Of a stretch of DNA of 64,000 bases, positions 56,497 through 64,000 are shown piece after piece. The DNA comes from Zizania palustris (taxonomy: Eukaryota > Streptophyta > Magnoliopsida > Poales > Poaceae): assembly GCA_019279435.1 (NCBI GenBank), contig JAAALK010000287.1, positions 23,064,162 to 23,128,161 of the forward strand, in the 5' to 3' direction. The notes below the pieces were generated by a model that was given only the letters and a program-made list of their open reading frames with translations, was not told where the DNA came from and searched no databases. The position numbers were made by a program, and so were the translations under genes. Within the stretch, counting starts at the first letter, position 1. Each line of letters begins with the position of its first letter.

Positions 56497-56745
56497 ACGA
56501 TTTTTTTAAATAATATTTTTTTTAAAAAAATAAATTTATATGTCCGTTTAAAAAATGGCAGAAGTAGCGTGCGGTCGGCACTTGAAGTACCGACTGGTGC
56601 CACGTCAGCTCCAATTGGTACTTGAAGTGCCGACTGGAGCTGACGTGACACCAGTCGGCATTTCAAGTGCCGACCGCGTGTTATTTTTGTAAATTTTTCA
56701 AACAAACGTACATATTTGATTTTTTTTAAAAAAATAAAAAAATTC
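56497..56745. mobile_element. AT-armed miniature element, copy C (core word GGCACTTGAAGTGCCGAC)
   Basis: Flanking repeat CCGAACT (56490-56496 and 56746-56752). Arms GATTTTTTTAAATAATATTT and complement. The core contains GTCGGCACTTGAAG, ACTTGAAGTGCCGACTGG and GTCGGCATTTCAAGTGCCGAC, each nearly self-complementary. Confidence 0.85.
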
Positions 56746-56752
56746 CCGAACT

Positions 56753-57660
56753 GCATGGCAGCCCAGCATCTTTCATGGTCTACACAGTTAGTTCCAGAGT
56801 CATACGTGCCACTATATTCTATATTATATAAAAATAGATTTTTTTTTCATATTATACTTAAGATAAGATGCCCTAGGGATTAGAATCCCTGTCCTTCGGA
56901 ACTGTGCGCGCTCTGAACACTCGTGCTCCAAGTTCAGCAAGCTCCATTGCGGCATTGCGCGCCATGGCGCCAGCTCCAAGGTTGCGAGGTGGCTTGCCCA
57001 TCACTCTTGGGTCGCAGCGTCCGAGAGAGAAGAAGGGAAAAGAAAACGGAGCTCTGCACAAGTGCGCATGCGTCTCGGAGCTCATGTTGGCGCGCCGCCC
57101 ACACTCCGATCGGCGATCGCGGCCGTTCCGGTGGCCGCGCGCTCACGCTGCACATGGCCTGAAGCGCCCTGAACTCACGTTTCGAACTCCGTCGAGCTGC
57201 TGCCGTTGGCAATCCTGTCGAGTGTCTTTCGCTTGAGTTCTGACTTCCGGACTGAGGCTGAGACGGCCTCTAAAGATCCGTTTTTATTAGCTCAGATTTC
57301 AGAGCTGTATGACTTGCAGGATCGCTACTGGATCTCAACACGACAAGAAGAACTTCGGTACGTGAAGCATGCACACGATCGAGATCGACACAGATCTCTA
57401 AACCTCCTACGCTAGGTTGCGTTGATTTGAAGGGACGGAGAGTCTGAATAATATTACTGAAATGCATCATTGCAAGCCAAACTCCCTCGTTTCCATGCCC
57501 GAATTCTCTTCTCCATGGACGAAGAACCATCACAGATTCATAGTTTACTGCTCTACGTTAGCTGTGAATTGTGATGCTTGTATTATTTCAGTAGTTCGCT
57601 CAAGCAGAAGCAAAGCCTCGTGTCTCCAGGGTCAGTGTCGAGTTCTACACTAGAGCGTGG
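56753..57660. other. spacer with a GC-rich patch, no gene recognised
   Basis: A patch at 56880-57240 has open frames on both strands (for example minus 57085-56873, with ending ARVFRARTVPKDRDSNP). They could be a captured gene fragment, but I recognise no family. The last part is the upstream region of the first protease gene. Confidence 0.4.
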
Positions 57661-57666
57661 ACACGG

Positions 57667-57673
57667 TATAAAA
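57667..57673 (+). promoter_or_regulatory. TATA box of the first aspartic protease gene
   Basis: TATAAAA lies 87 bases before the ATG at 57754, which fits a 5' UTR of about 50-55 bases. Confidence 0.7.
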
Positions 57674-57753
57674 CACACAAACCCAAGAAGCCTGAAGCGT
57701 TGCAGATCACTGCGTCCCATTCCAAGTAGCCGCGTTGCTGCAGCTACTCTGAA

Positions 57754-59079
57754 ATGGCAAGCATGCCGGCGTTCTTGCTCGTCTTGGTGCCGCTGCTTCT
57801 TTCGACGGGCGTCGCCGCGGCGCGTTCCGGCGAGGTGTTCGGGTTCAAGGCGACGCTTACCCACGTTGACGCGGACGCCGGGTACACGAAGGCGCAGCTG
57901 ATGTCTCGCGCCGTCGGCAGGAGCAGGGCCCGCGTCGCCGTGCTGCAGTCGCTGGTGACGGCGGCGGACGCGATCACCGCGGCGCGCATCCTGGTGCGCG
58001 CCAGCGAGGGGGAGTACCTGATGGACGTTGGCATCGGCACGCCGCCGCGGTACTACTCGGCCATCCTCGACACCGGCAGCGACCTCATCTGGACGCAGTG
58101 CTCGCCGTGCCTGCTCTGCGTGGAGCAGCCGACCAGCTACTTCGAGCCGGCCAAGTCCCCGTCCTACGCGACGCTGCCGTGCTCGTCGCCGATGTGCGAC
58201 GCGCTCTACTACCCGCTCTGCTTCCAGAACGTGTGCGTGTACCAGTACTTCTACGGCGACAGCGCGTCCACCGCCGGCGTGCTCGCGAACGAGACGTTCA
58301 CGTTCGGCACCAACCTGACGCGGGTCACTGTGCCGAAGGTCACGTTCGGCTGCGGGAACATGAACGCGGGTTCCCTCTTCAACAGCTCCGGCATGATCGG
58401 CTTCGGCCGGGGCTCTCTGTCGCTGGTGAGCCAGCTCGGCTCGCCCAGGTTCTCCTACTGCCTCACCTCCTTCCTGTCGCCGACGCCGAGCCGGCTCTAC
58501 TTCGGCGCGTACGCGATGCTCAACCATACAAACACGAGCAGCGGAGATCCGGTGCAGTCCACGCCGTTCATCGTCAACCCAGCGCTGCCGACCATGTACT
58601 TCCTCAACCTGACCGGCATCAGCGTCGCCGGCATCCTGCTCCCCATCGACCCATCGGTGTTCGCCATCAACGAAGCCGACGGCACGGGCGGCGTCATCAT
58701 CGACTCCGGCACGTCCATCACGTACCTGGCGCAGCCGGCGTACGCGATGGTGCAGGAGGCGTTCGTGGCGTGGGTGGGACTTCCAAGAATGAACACCACA
58801 CCGTCGGACGTCCTGGACACGTGCTTCAAGTGGCCGCCGCCGCCGCGGCGGATGGTGACGCTGCCGGAGATGGTGCTCCACTTCGACGGGGCAGACATGG
58901 AGCTGCCTCTTCAGAACTACATGCTGGTGGACGGCACCACAGGGAACCTGTGCCTGGCGATGGCGCCGTCGGCGGACGGCTCCATCATCGGCAGCTTCCA
59001 GCACCAGAACTTCCACGTGCTCTACGACCTCGAGGACAGCCTCCTCTCCTTCGTCCCCGCGCCATGCAACCTCATGTAG
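57754..59079 (+). CDS. nepenthesin-like aspartic protease (A1B), secreted
   Basis: Intronless, 441 residues. A signal peptide covers about residues 1-23 (FLLVLVPLLLSTGVAAA). A short prosegment follows, and the mature enzyme probably starts near residue 85 (EGEYLMDVGIGTPP). The two catalytic aspartates are in LDTGSDLIWTQC (Asp 106) and IIDSGTSITYL (Asp 317). Between them is the Cys-rich nepenthesin-type insert (CSPCLLCVEQP, CSSPMC, CFQNVC) and the flap region VYQYFYGDSAST. The C-terminal GSFQHQNFHVLYDLE matches the family end. Several N-glycosylation sites (NLT, NSS, NHT, NTS) are present. Members of this group (CDR1-, CND41- or AED1-like) act in defence or chloroplast protein turnover; the substrate cannot be told from sequence. 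No lesion. A second, related gene follows at 62732. Confidence 0.94.
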   Translation: MASMPAFLLVLVPLLLSTGVAAARSGEVFGFKATLTHVDADAGYTKAQLMSRAVGRSRARVAVLQSLVTAADAITAARILVRASEGEYLMDVGIGTPPRYYSAILDTGSDLIWTQCSPCLLCVEQPTSYFEPAKSPSYATLPCSSPMCDALYYPLCFQNVCVYQYFYGDSASTAGVLANETFTFGTNLTRVTVPKVTFGCGNMNAGSLFNSSGMIGFGRGSLSLVSQLGSPRFSYCLTSFLSPTPSRLYFGAYAMLNHTNTSSGDPVQSTPFIVNPALPTMYFLNLTGISVAGILLPIDPSVFAINEADGTGGVIIDSGTSITYLAQPAYAMVQEAFVAWVGLPRMNTTPSDVLDTCFKWPPPPRRMVTLPEMVLHFDGADMELPLQNYMLVDGTTGNLCLAMAPSADGSIIGSFQHQNFHVLYDLEDSLLSFVPAPCNLM

Positions 59080-59422
59080 TTTCGTTCTCGTAACGTTTAA
59101 TTCTTCTCCGTTTCTGTCAATTTGGTTCATGACATGTACTAGGAGATTTCGATTTAGGATGTTTGGTCGTCTCCTCTCAACCCGCCACAGTGCCCTAGTG
59201 TACTAATTACTTGTTTGTTTTCAGCTATGCATTTTTACGCTTTTTTGTTTCACACTAGGATTACAGTAATCTATCTTATAAAAAAGTCTAATTTAATTTA
59301 TTAGTTTGTTATAATCTGTATTCTAAATTATTCTAAATTATAATGAGCTGGTATAATTTATTTTAGCTTATAAAAATAAGTATTATTATTATAATTTTAA
59401 ATTAAACGAACATGCTAGTATC
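59080..59422. other. 3' UTR and AT-rich spacer
   Basis: The likely 3' UTR of the protease gene is followed by AT-rich DNA with TTATAAT-type words. No further feature. Confidence 0.45.
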
Positions 59423-59431
59423 GTACGAGAG

Positions 59432-59631
59432 GAATTTTTTAAAATAATATTTTTTTAAAAAAATCAAATATGTATATCTGTTTAAAAAATTTGCAAAAAT
59501 GGCACGCGGTCGATACTTGAAGTGTTGACTGGATAGCACGTCAGCTCTAGTTCCAGTGCTACTTCTGCAATTTTTTTAAATGGGTATACATATTTGATTT
59601 TTTTTAAAAAAATATTATTTTGAAAAAATTC
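59432..59631. mobile_element. AT-armed miniature element, copy D (short core)
   Basis: Flanks GTACGAGAG (59423-59431) and GTAAGAGAG (59632-59640) match at 8 of 9. Arms GAATTTTTTAAAATAATATT and complement are very close to the other copies. The core (GTCGATACTTGAAGTGTTG, GTCAGCTCTAG) is a shortened, mutated form of the copy C core. Confidence 0.8.
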
Positions 59632-59640
59632 GTAAGAGAG

Positions 59641-60023
59641 CGCATGAGCTGCCAATTAGGCCTATCCAGCAGGCACCAAAACACCAAAAACTCTTTGGAA
59701 ACCAACCAATCCTCCAAATTTTTATTTTAGTTTTTTTAATTTACAGAACTAATACCCATATTAAAAAAACTACAATACCTGTTGATAAAGGTGTAGATAC
59801 GAGTTTCTAATAAACTAGATTCGTATTTTCGAAGACTTAGGAACTCTTTTCACATACAACATATATAATACATAATAGTTTTTTTGAGGCAGTACTGCTT
59901 GATAATACCTCAGACCTCGGAGTACATGATATAATGGTAACAGGAAAGCAAAGCAGATTCCAGAGTGTGTTTGTCGTTCCGGTTTTTGGTTGCGACGACG
60001 ACAACTTCTAAAATCTAAATATT
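59641..60023. other. AT-rich spacer, no feature seen
   Basis: Short frames only. No recognisable element ends. Confidence 0.45.
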
Positions 60024-60030
60024 GAGAATC

Positions 60031-60617
60031 AAGAATTTTTTTAAATTAGTATTTTTTAAAAAAAATCAAATTTGTATATCGGATTCAAAAAATTGCAAAA
60101 ATAGCATCTGATCGGCCTCCCATCGGCCGACTAGAGCCCCGTGGCAGCCAGTCGGCCGATGGGCGGCCGACTTGCGCCCGGAACGCGCCGTGGCGTGCCA
60201 CACCATGCCCTAACCGTGCCACGCCGCGCCTATGCCCCAGCCAGCGCCCAAGCCCGCGCACACGCCGCGCCCGCTCACCTCTCGGCCCCGCGCTGCCTCG
60301 CCTCCCACGCCCATGCGCTCCCACGCCCTCGTGCCCCCTCGCCGACCGCGCGCGCCCCCGCGCCCTGCCCCGCCCCCTTGCCTCCCGCGCCCGCCGCCCC
60401 GCGCGCCACGTGGACGGGCGGGAGCCGCGGCGCGTTCCGGGCGCCAGTCGTCTGCGTGCCCATCGACCAACAGGCTGCCACGTGGCGCCAGTCGGCCGAC
60501 CAAGTGCCGATTGGCTGTCAGTCGGCCGATGAGTAGCCGATCGGATGCTATTTTTGCATTTTTTTGAATCCGACATACAAAATTGATTTTTTTAAAAAAT
60601 ATTTTTTAAAAAAAATC
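60031..60617. mobile_element. AT-armed miniature element, copy E (core word GTCGGCCGAT)
   Basis: Flanking repeat GAGAATC (60024-60030 and 60618-60624). The arms are almost identical inverted copies of about 80 bp (GGATTCAAAAAATTGC against GGATTCAAAAAAATGC, then AAAAATAGCATC). Next to each arm are CGGCCGA palindromes. The centre (about 60160-60450) is extremely GC-rich, of the type GCGCCCGCGC, with open frames on both strands that look like low-complexity by-products. Confidence 0.88.
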
Positions 60618-60624
60618 GAGAATC

Positions 60625-61126
60625 TATAACTATAGAATCTGAAAAATATTCTCACAATCAAGTGGCTATATAATCTGAAAAATAAACAGGAATCTAGAAA
60701 CTAAAAAAATAAAAAAATCCTATATATTATTAGCTAAATAGTTAAAACAGCAAGCTATTCAAACCTCTAGGTCTCTGGACAGAGGTAGAAGATGAGACTC
60801 TAGCTTGTTCAGTATGAGTACCTCTTAACACGAGGTATATCAAGATTTTGCATCTGCCATGGACTTGTGCTTGTAAAGGTATTTTTGGTAACTATAGAGG
60901 TGCCCAGCAGGCAAGGCAGAGCATTTCGCCATTTCGTATGCAGAGGAGGAAGTTTCAGGTAATCAGTTCCCCCGCATTTGAGGTTCCCTATCTCCAAAGC
61001 TAGATTGGCCGTCCTAGGGTACCGTATCGACAAGGCATCAGGTCCAAAACTGCTAGGACACATGAAATCTGTTGCCTGCCTGCCTTCGAGAGGAAGACAA
61101 GGGAGGTTTTGATCACTTACTGCGTT
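60625..61126. other. spacer, no gene recognised
   Basis: Short frames only; one minus-strand frame (61063-60809, 84 codons) has no recognisable domain. Confidence 0.4.
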
Positions 61127-61132
61127 CTACTC

Positions 61133-61665
61133 GTTTTTTTTAAAATAATAGTATTTTTTTTAAAAAAAAATCAAATTTGTACGATGGTTTAATTTTTTTT
61201 CAAAAATAGATATCAGTCAACCAACTATCGGTCAACTAGTGACACGTGATAGCCAATCAACACTTAGTCGGCTGACTGGCGCTATGTCAGCGCCACTCGG
61301 CCGATGGTTGGCCGACTGCTGCTCGGCCTGCCCCCGTTGCGCCACGCGCCCCGCGCTCGCCCGCTCCTGCGCCCGGTGGGAGGCGAGGGGGCAGGCGGGC
61401 ATGGGGCGTGGGGGTGCGGAGCCGGACGGCCGTGGGGCGCGCGGGTGTGGGGTGGGCGAGCGTGTAGCACGACTTGGGTACCAATCGGCAACTATTGGCC
61501 GGCTGGCGTTGGCGTGGCGCCTGTCGGCCAACCAAGTGCCGACTGGCTACCACGTGGCACCAATCGGTCGATGGTTGGCCAACTGATACCTATTTTTGAA
61601 AATTTTTAAATTGTTATATAAATTTGATTTTTTTAGAAAAATACTAATTTTTAAAAAATTCGGTG
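61133..61665. mobile_element. AT-armed miniature element, copy F (core words GTCGGCCAAC, CGGCCGATGG)
   Basis: Flanking repeat CTACTC (61127-61132 and 61666-61671). AT-rich arms, then CCAACTATCGGTCAAC / GGTTGGCCAACTG words, then a GC-rich centre (61310-61470). It is built like copy E but with different core words and a different centre. Confidence 0.8.
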
Positions 61666-61671
61666 CTACTC

Positions 61672-62139
61672 AGCCTGGTGCTTCCTCTTTTCAGTAATAT
61701 TATAATTTTAAATTAGATTTAATATTTCGTAGTATAATAAATCTAGATAGTAACATTGTCTAAATTTATTGTCTTACGATACAATATTACAAGACAGAGA
61801 AGAGAGAGTAAGATTGGAGCAAGGCAGGCCATACAGAAGAAGAGTTATATGATCATGATTTTTTAGTTAAAGATGTTGTCGTTTTTAAGACAATAGAAAT
61901 GATTAATTTAAATACCCAATTTATTTTTTAAGAAGTAATAGATTATCCTAATCTAATGGTCACAATTAAAAGAAATTGATGTCTAATTTCTCATTATATG
62001 TCTATCTCATGCGGTCAGATACGTACGATAAAAAAGCCTTAATAGAATTATTTATATACCCAGTCTCTCAAGCACACAATCAATAAGTCCTGATGTAAAA
62101 AATGAGTTGGAAAAAAACCAACTTTCTCTAAATGATTAC
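61672..62139. other. AT-rich spacer, no gene seen
   Basis: No coding frame of note. TTAAATTAGATTTAATATT-type words near 61700 suggest old element remains. Confidence 0.4.
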
Positions 62140-62336
62140 TAGCTGAAAAAAAACAGACTCGATTCTGCCAAGCACCAGTTGGCATTTGAAGTGCCGACTG
62201 GTGCTAACATAGCGTAGTCGGCACCAATCAACACTTGAAATGTCAATTCAAATATTGACCGTATGTTACTTTTGTAATTTTTTGAATTTAGCATACAAAT
62301 TTGTTTTTTTTAAAAAATATTATTTTAAAAATAATT
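62140..62336. mobile_element. AT-armed miniature element, copy G (partial)
   Basis: The core GGCATTTGAAGTGCCGACTGG and the right arm (GTAATTTTTTGAATTTAGCA...AAAAAATATTATTTT) match copies C and D. The left arm is decayed or lost, and I see no flanking repeat, so the left limit is approximate. Confidence 0.6.
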
Positions 62337-62556
62337 GTACGAATTAGATCCGGATCGACGATGATCTTCCGGATGATGGCACGGGTTTAGAATATCTGGT
62401 CTTGCAGAATTCGCCACAGAACTCGGCCGTCACATCAAGAGTTTTAGCCGCCACGCGCGGCCGATGAACTGCATGCTGCCGGTGAATTGCAGGTCGCCCA
62501 AGAACAAAGAGCATTCCCCTACTTTGGTGCTGAATCCGCAGTGGAGAAAGGAATTT

Positions 62557-62563
62557 TATAAAG
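62557..62563 (+). promoter_or_regulatory. candidate TATA box of the second aspartic protease gene
   Basis: TATAAAG, 175 bases before the ATG at 62732. A second candidate, TATATATA at 62673-62680, is only 59 bases from the ATG. The sequence does not decide between them. Confidence 0.4.
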
Positions 62564-62731
62564 CCTCTCGGTCCTTCTTTGGCCGTTGCTTTCGTGCAAT
62601 GCTTTGCGCCCGATGCGTCTTCGCCATGGAACGGTGCAAGAATATTTTTTTGTGCGTGTTTCGATCGCCATGTATATATATTAGGTCAGTTGAGTGCCGG
62701 GCGATTTGGGATTATTAGGAGCTAGCTAAAC

Positions 62732-64000
62732 ATGCAGAAGAATTCGGTGATGGTGGTGGTGGCGGCGATGGTAGCGTCGGCGGTATGTGCTTCTTTGGCT
62801 GCTGCCGGTTTCGCCGGTGATATCCGGGTGGACCTGACGCATGTCGACGCCGGGAAGGAGTTGCCCAAGCACGAGCTGATCCGGCGAGCCATGCAGCGGA
62901 GCAAGGCGAGGGCGGCGGCGCTGTCCGTGGTTAGGAACGGTGGCATGTATAGCAAGAGCACGCGGCAGTCTGGCGTGGTGGTGCGGCCGTCCGGTGACCT
63001 GGAGTACGTGATGGACCTCGCCATCGGCACGCCGCCGCAGCCTGTCTCGGCGCTGCTGGACACCGGCAGTGACCTCGTCTGGACGCAGTGCGACACCTGC
63101 ACGGCGTGCCTGTGGCAGCCCGACCCACTGTTCTCGCCGGGGTTGTCGTCGTCGTACGAGCCCATGCGGTGCTCCGGCCAGCTCTGCACCGACATCCTGC
63201 ACCACAACTGCCTGAGGCCGGACACCTGCACCTACCGGTACAGCTACGGCGATGGGACGACGACGTTGGGGTACTACGCCACCGAGCAGTTCACCTTCAC
63301 GTCGTCGTCCGGCGAGAAGCAAACCGTGCCACTCGGGTTCTGCTGCGGCACGATGAACGTCGGCAGCCTGAACAATGGCTCCGGCATAGTGGGGTTCGGC
63401 CGGGACCCGCTCTCGCTCGTTTCCCAGCTCTCCATCCGGCGATTCTCCTACTGCCTCACGCCCTACACCAGCAACAAGAAGAGCACCCTCCTGTTCGGGT
63501 CCCTCGCCGACGGCGTCTACGACGACACCACGGGGCCGTTCCAGACGACGGCGCTCTTGCAGAGCCGCCAGAACCCAACCTTCTACTACGTCGCGTTCAC
63601 CGGCGTGACGGTCGGCACGAGGCGGCTGCGGATACCTGCGTCGGCGTTCGCCCTGGGGCACGACGGCTCGGGCGGGGTGATCATCGACTCCGGCACGGCG
63701 CTCACGCTGTTCCCGGCCGCGGTGCTCGACGAGGTGGTGAGAGCCTTCCGCTCGCAGCTGAGGTTGCCGCTCGCGAACGACAGCAGCCCCGAAGACGGCG
63801 TGTGCTTCGCGGCGCCGGTGACGTCGGGGAGGCTCGCGCAGCTGAGGGTGGCGGTGCCGAGGATGGTGTTCCACTTCCACGGCGGCGCCGACCTCGACCT
63901 GCCGCGCCGGAACTACGTGCTGGACGACCACAGGAACGGGCGCCTATGCCTACTCTTCGCCGACTCCGGCGACTCCGGCGCGACGATCGGCAACTTCGTG
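62732..64000 (+). CDS. nepenthesin-like aspartic protease, incomplete at the window edge
   Basis: Open for 423 codons from the ATG at 62732 to the last base, no stop. Signal peptide about residues 1-26 (VMVVVAAMVASAVCASLAAA). A prosegment with DLTHVDAGKELPKHELIRRA resembles that of the gene at 57754. Catalytic aspartates are in LLDTGSDLVWTQC (Asp 110) and IIDSGTALTLF (Asp 319). The Cys-rich insert (CDTCTACLWQP, CSGQLC, CLRPDTC) and the flap YRYSYGDGTTT are present. The window ends in GATIGNFV, close to the family C-terminus, so perhaps 20-30 residues are missing. It is a diverged tandem relative of the gene at 57754, intronless like it. Secreted protease of unknown substrate. Confidence 0.93.
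   Translation, partial: MQKNSVMVVVAAMVASAVCASLAAAGFAGDIRVDLTHVDAGKELPKHELIRRAMQRSKARAAALSVVRNGGMYSKSTRQSGVVVRPSGDLEYVMDLAIGTPPQPVSALLDTGSDLVWTQCDTCTACLWQPDPLFSPGLSSSYEPMRCSGQLCTDILHHNCLRPDTCTYRYSYGDGTTTLGYYATEQFTFTSSSGEKQTVPLGFCCGTMNVGSLNNGSGIVGFGRDPLSLVSQLSIRRFSYCLTPYTSNKKSTLLFGSLADGVYDDTTGPFQTTALLQSRQNPTFYYVAFTGVTVGTRRLRIPASAFALGHDGSGGVIIDSGTALTLFPAAVLDEVVRAFRSQLRLPLANDSSPEDGVCFAAPVTSGRLAQLRVAVPRMVFHFHGGADLDLPRRNYVLDDHRNGRLCLLFADSGDSGATIGNFV

Noticed and set aside
57583..59130. 515-codon minus-strand frame over the first protease gene
   Set aside because: Arg/Val/Glu-rich antisense shadow. The plus-strand frame has signal peptide, DTGS and DSGT motifs.
60085..61609. Several GC-rich frames of 70-160 codons in the AT-armed elements E and F
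   Set aside because: Open on both strands, low complexity, confined to element centres with no start context or domain.
62726..63931. 401-codon minus-strand frame at the right edge
   Set aside because: Antisense shadow of the second protease, which stays open on the plus strand to the end of the window.

Overview
The window is nuclear DNA of a grass (Poaceae). The evidence is GC-rich 5' ends on multi-exon plant genes, a MIR166 precursor, grass-type LTR retrotransposons and many miniature elements. From memory, the order ACC oxidase, PDIL2-3, LYP4-type LysM protein, nepenthesin-like proteases matches a stretch of rice chromosome 9. I could not align it to check this, and I cannot name the species.

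Genes from left to right: an ACC oxidase (357-1466) with a 7-bp near-tandem duplication that shifts the frame; a nine-exon P5-type protein disulfide isomerase ending NDEL (26699-31237), with a perfect ER-stress element in its promoter; an intronless GeBP/storekeeper-type DNA-binding protein (32955-34256); a DUF1644 zinc-binding protein on the minus strand (36489-37214); a MIR166 hairpin (43931-44077); a five-exon GPI-anchored LysM receptor-like protein (53460-55977); and two intronless aspartic proteases (57754-59079, and 62732 to the window edge, incomplete). Between these genes the sequence is AT-rich and full of transposable elements.

The ACC oxidase and PDI genes are separated by about 23.5 kb of nested insertions. 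The order of events can be read from target-site duplications. A small hAT-like element (2886-26388) was split by a minus-strand Ty3/gypsy element of the Tat type (2932-25290, duplication GGTTT) and, at a second site, by an element now reduced to a solo LTR (25319-25910, duplication GTGTG). The Tat-type element was then split between gag and pol by a second, apparently intact Ty3/gypsy element with 3.3-kb LTRs, an extra ORF before gag and a chromodomain-like C-terminus (10918-23179, duplication GTCTT). By eye the LTR pairs differ by about 3% (outer) and about 0.3% (inner), in agreement with the nesting order. The outer element has lost its integrase. It keeps a 117-bp tandem array and an antisense multi-exon coding unit with its own TATA box.

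The right part (51.4-62.3 kb) holds seven related miniature inverted-repeat elements with nearly constant AT-rich arms and very different GC-rich, palindrome-rich cores. Six have recognisable flanking direct repeats. They surround the LysM and protease genes and are the least explained structure in the window. Other elements are a hAT derivative with transposase remains, a solo LTR full of GGTCAGACCG-type palindromes, two CACTA elements, a Stowaway-like element, a microsatellite-flanked element and four copies of a hairpin family.
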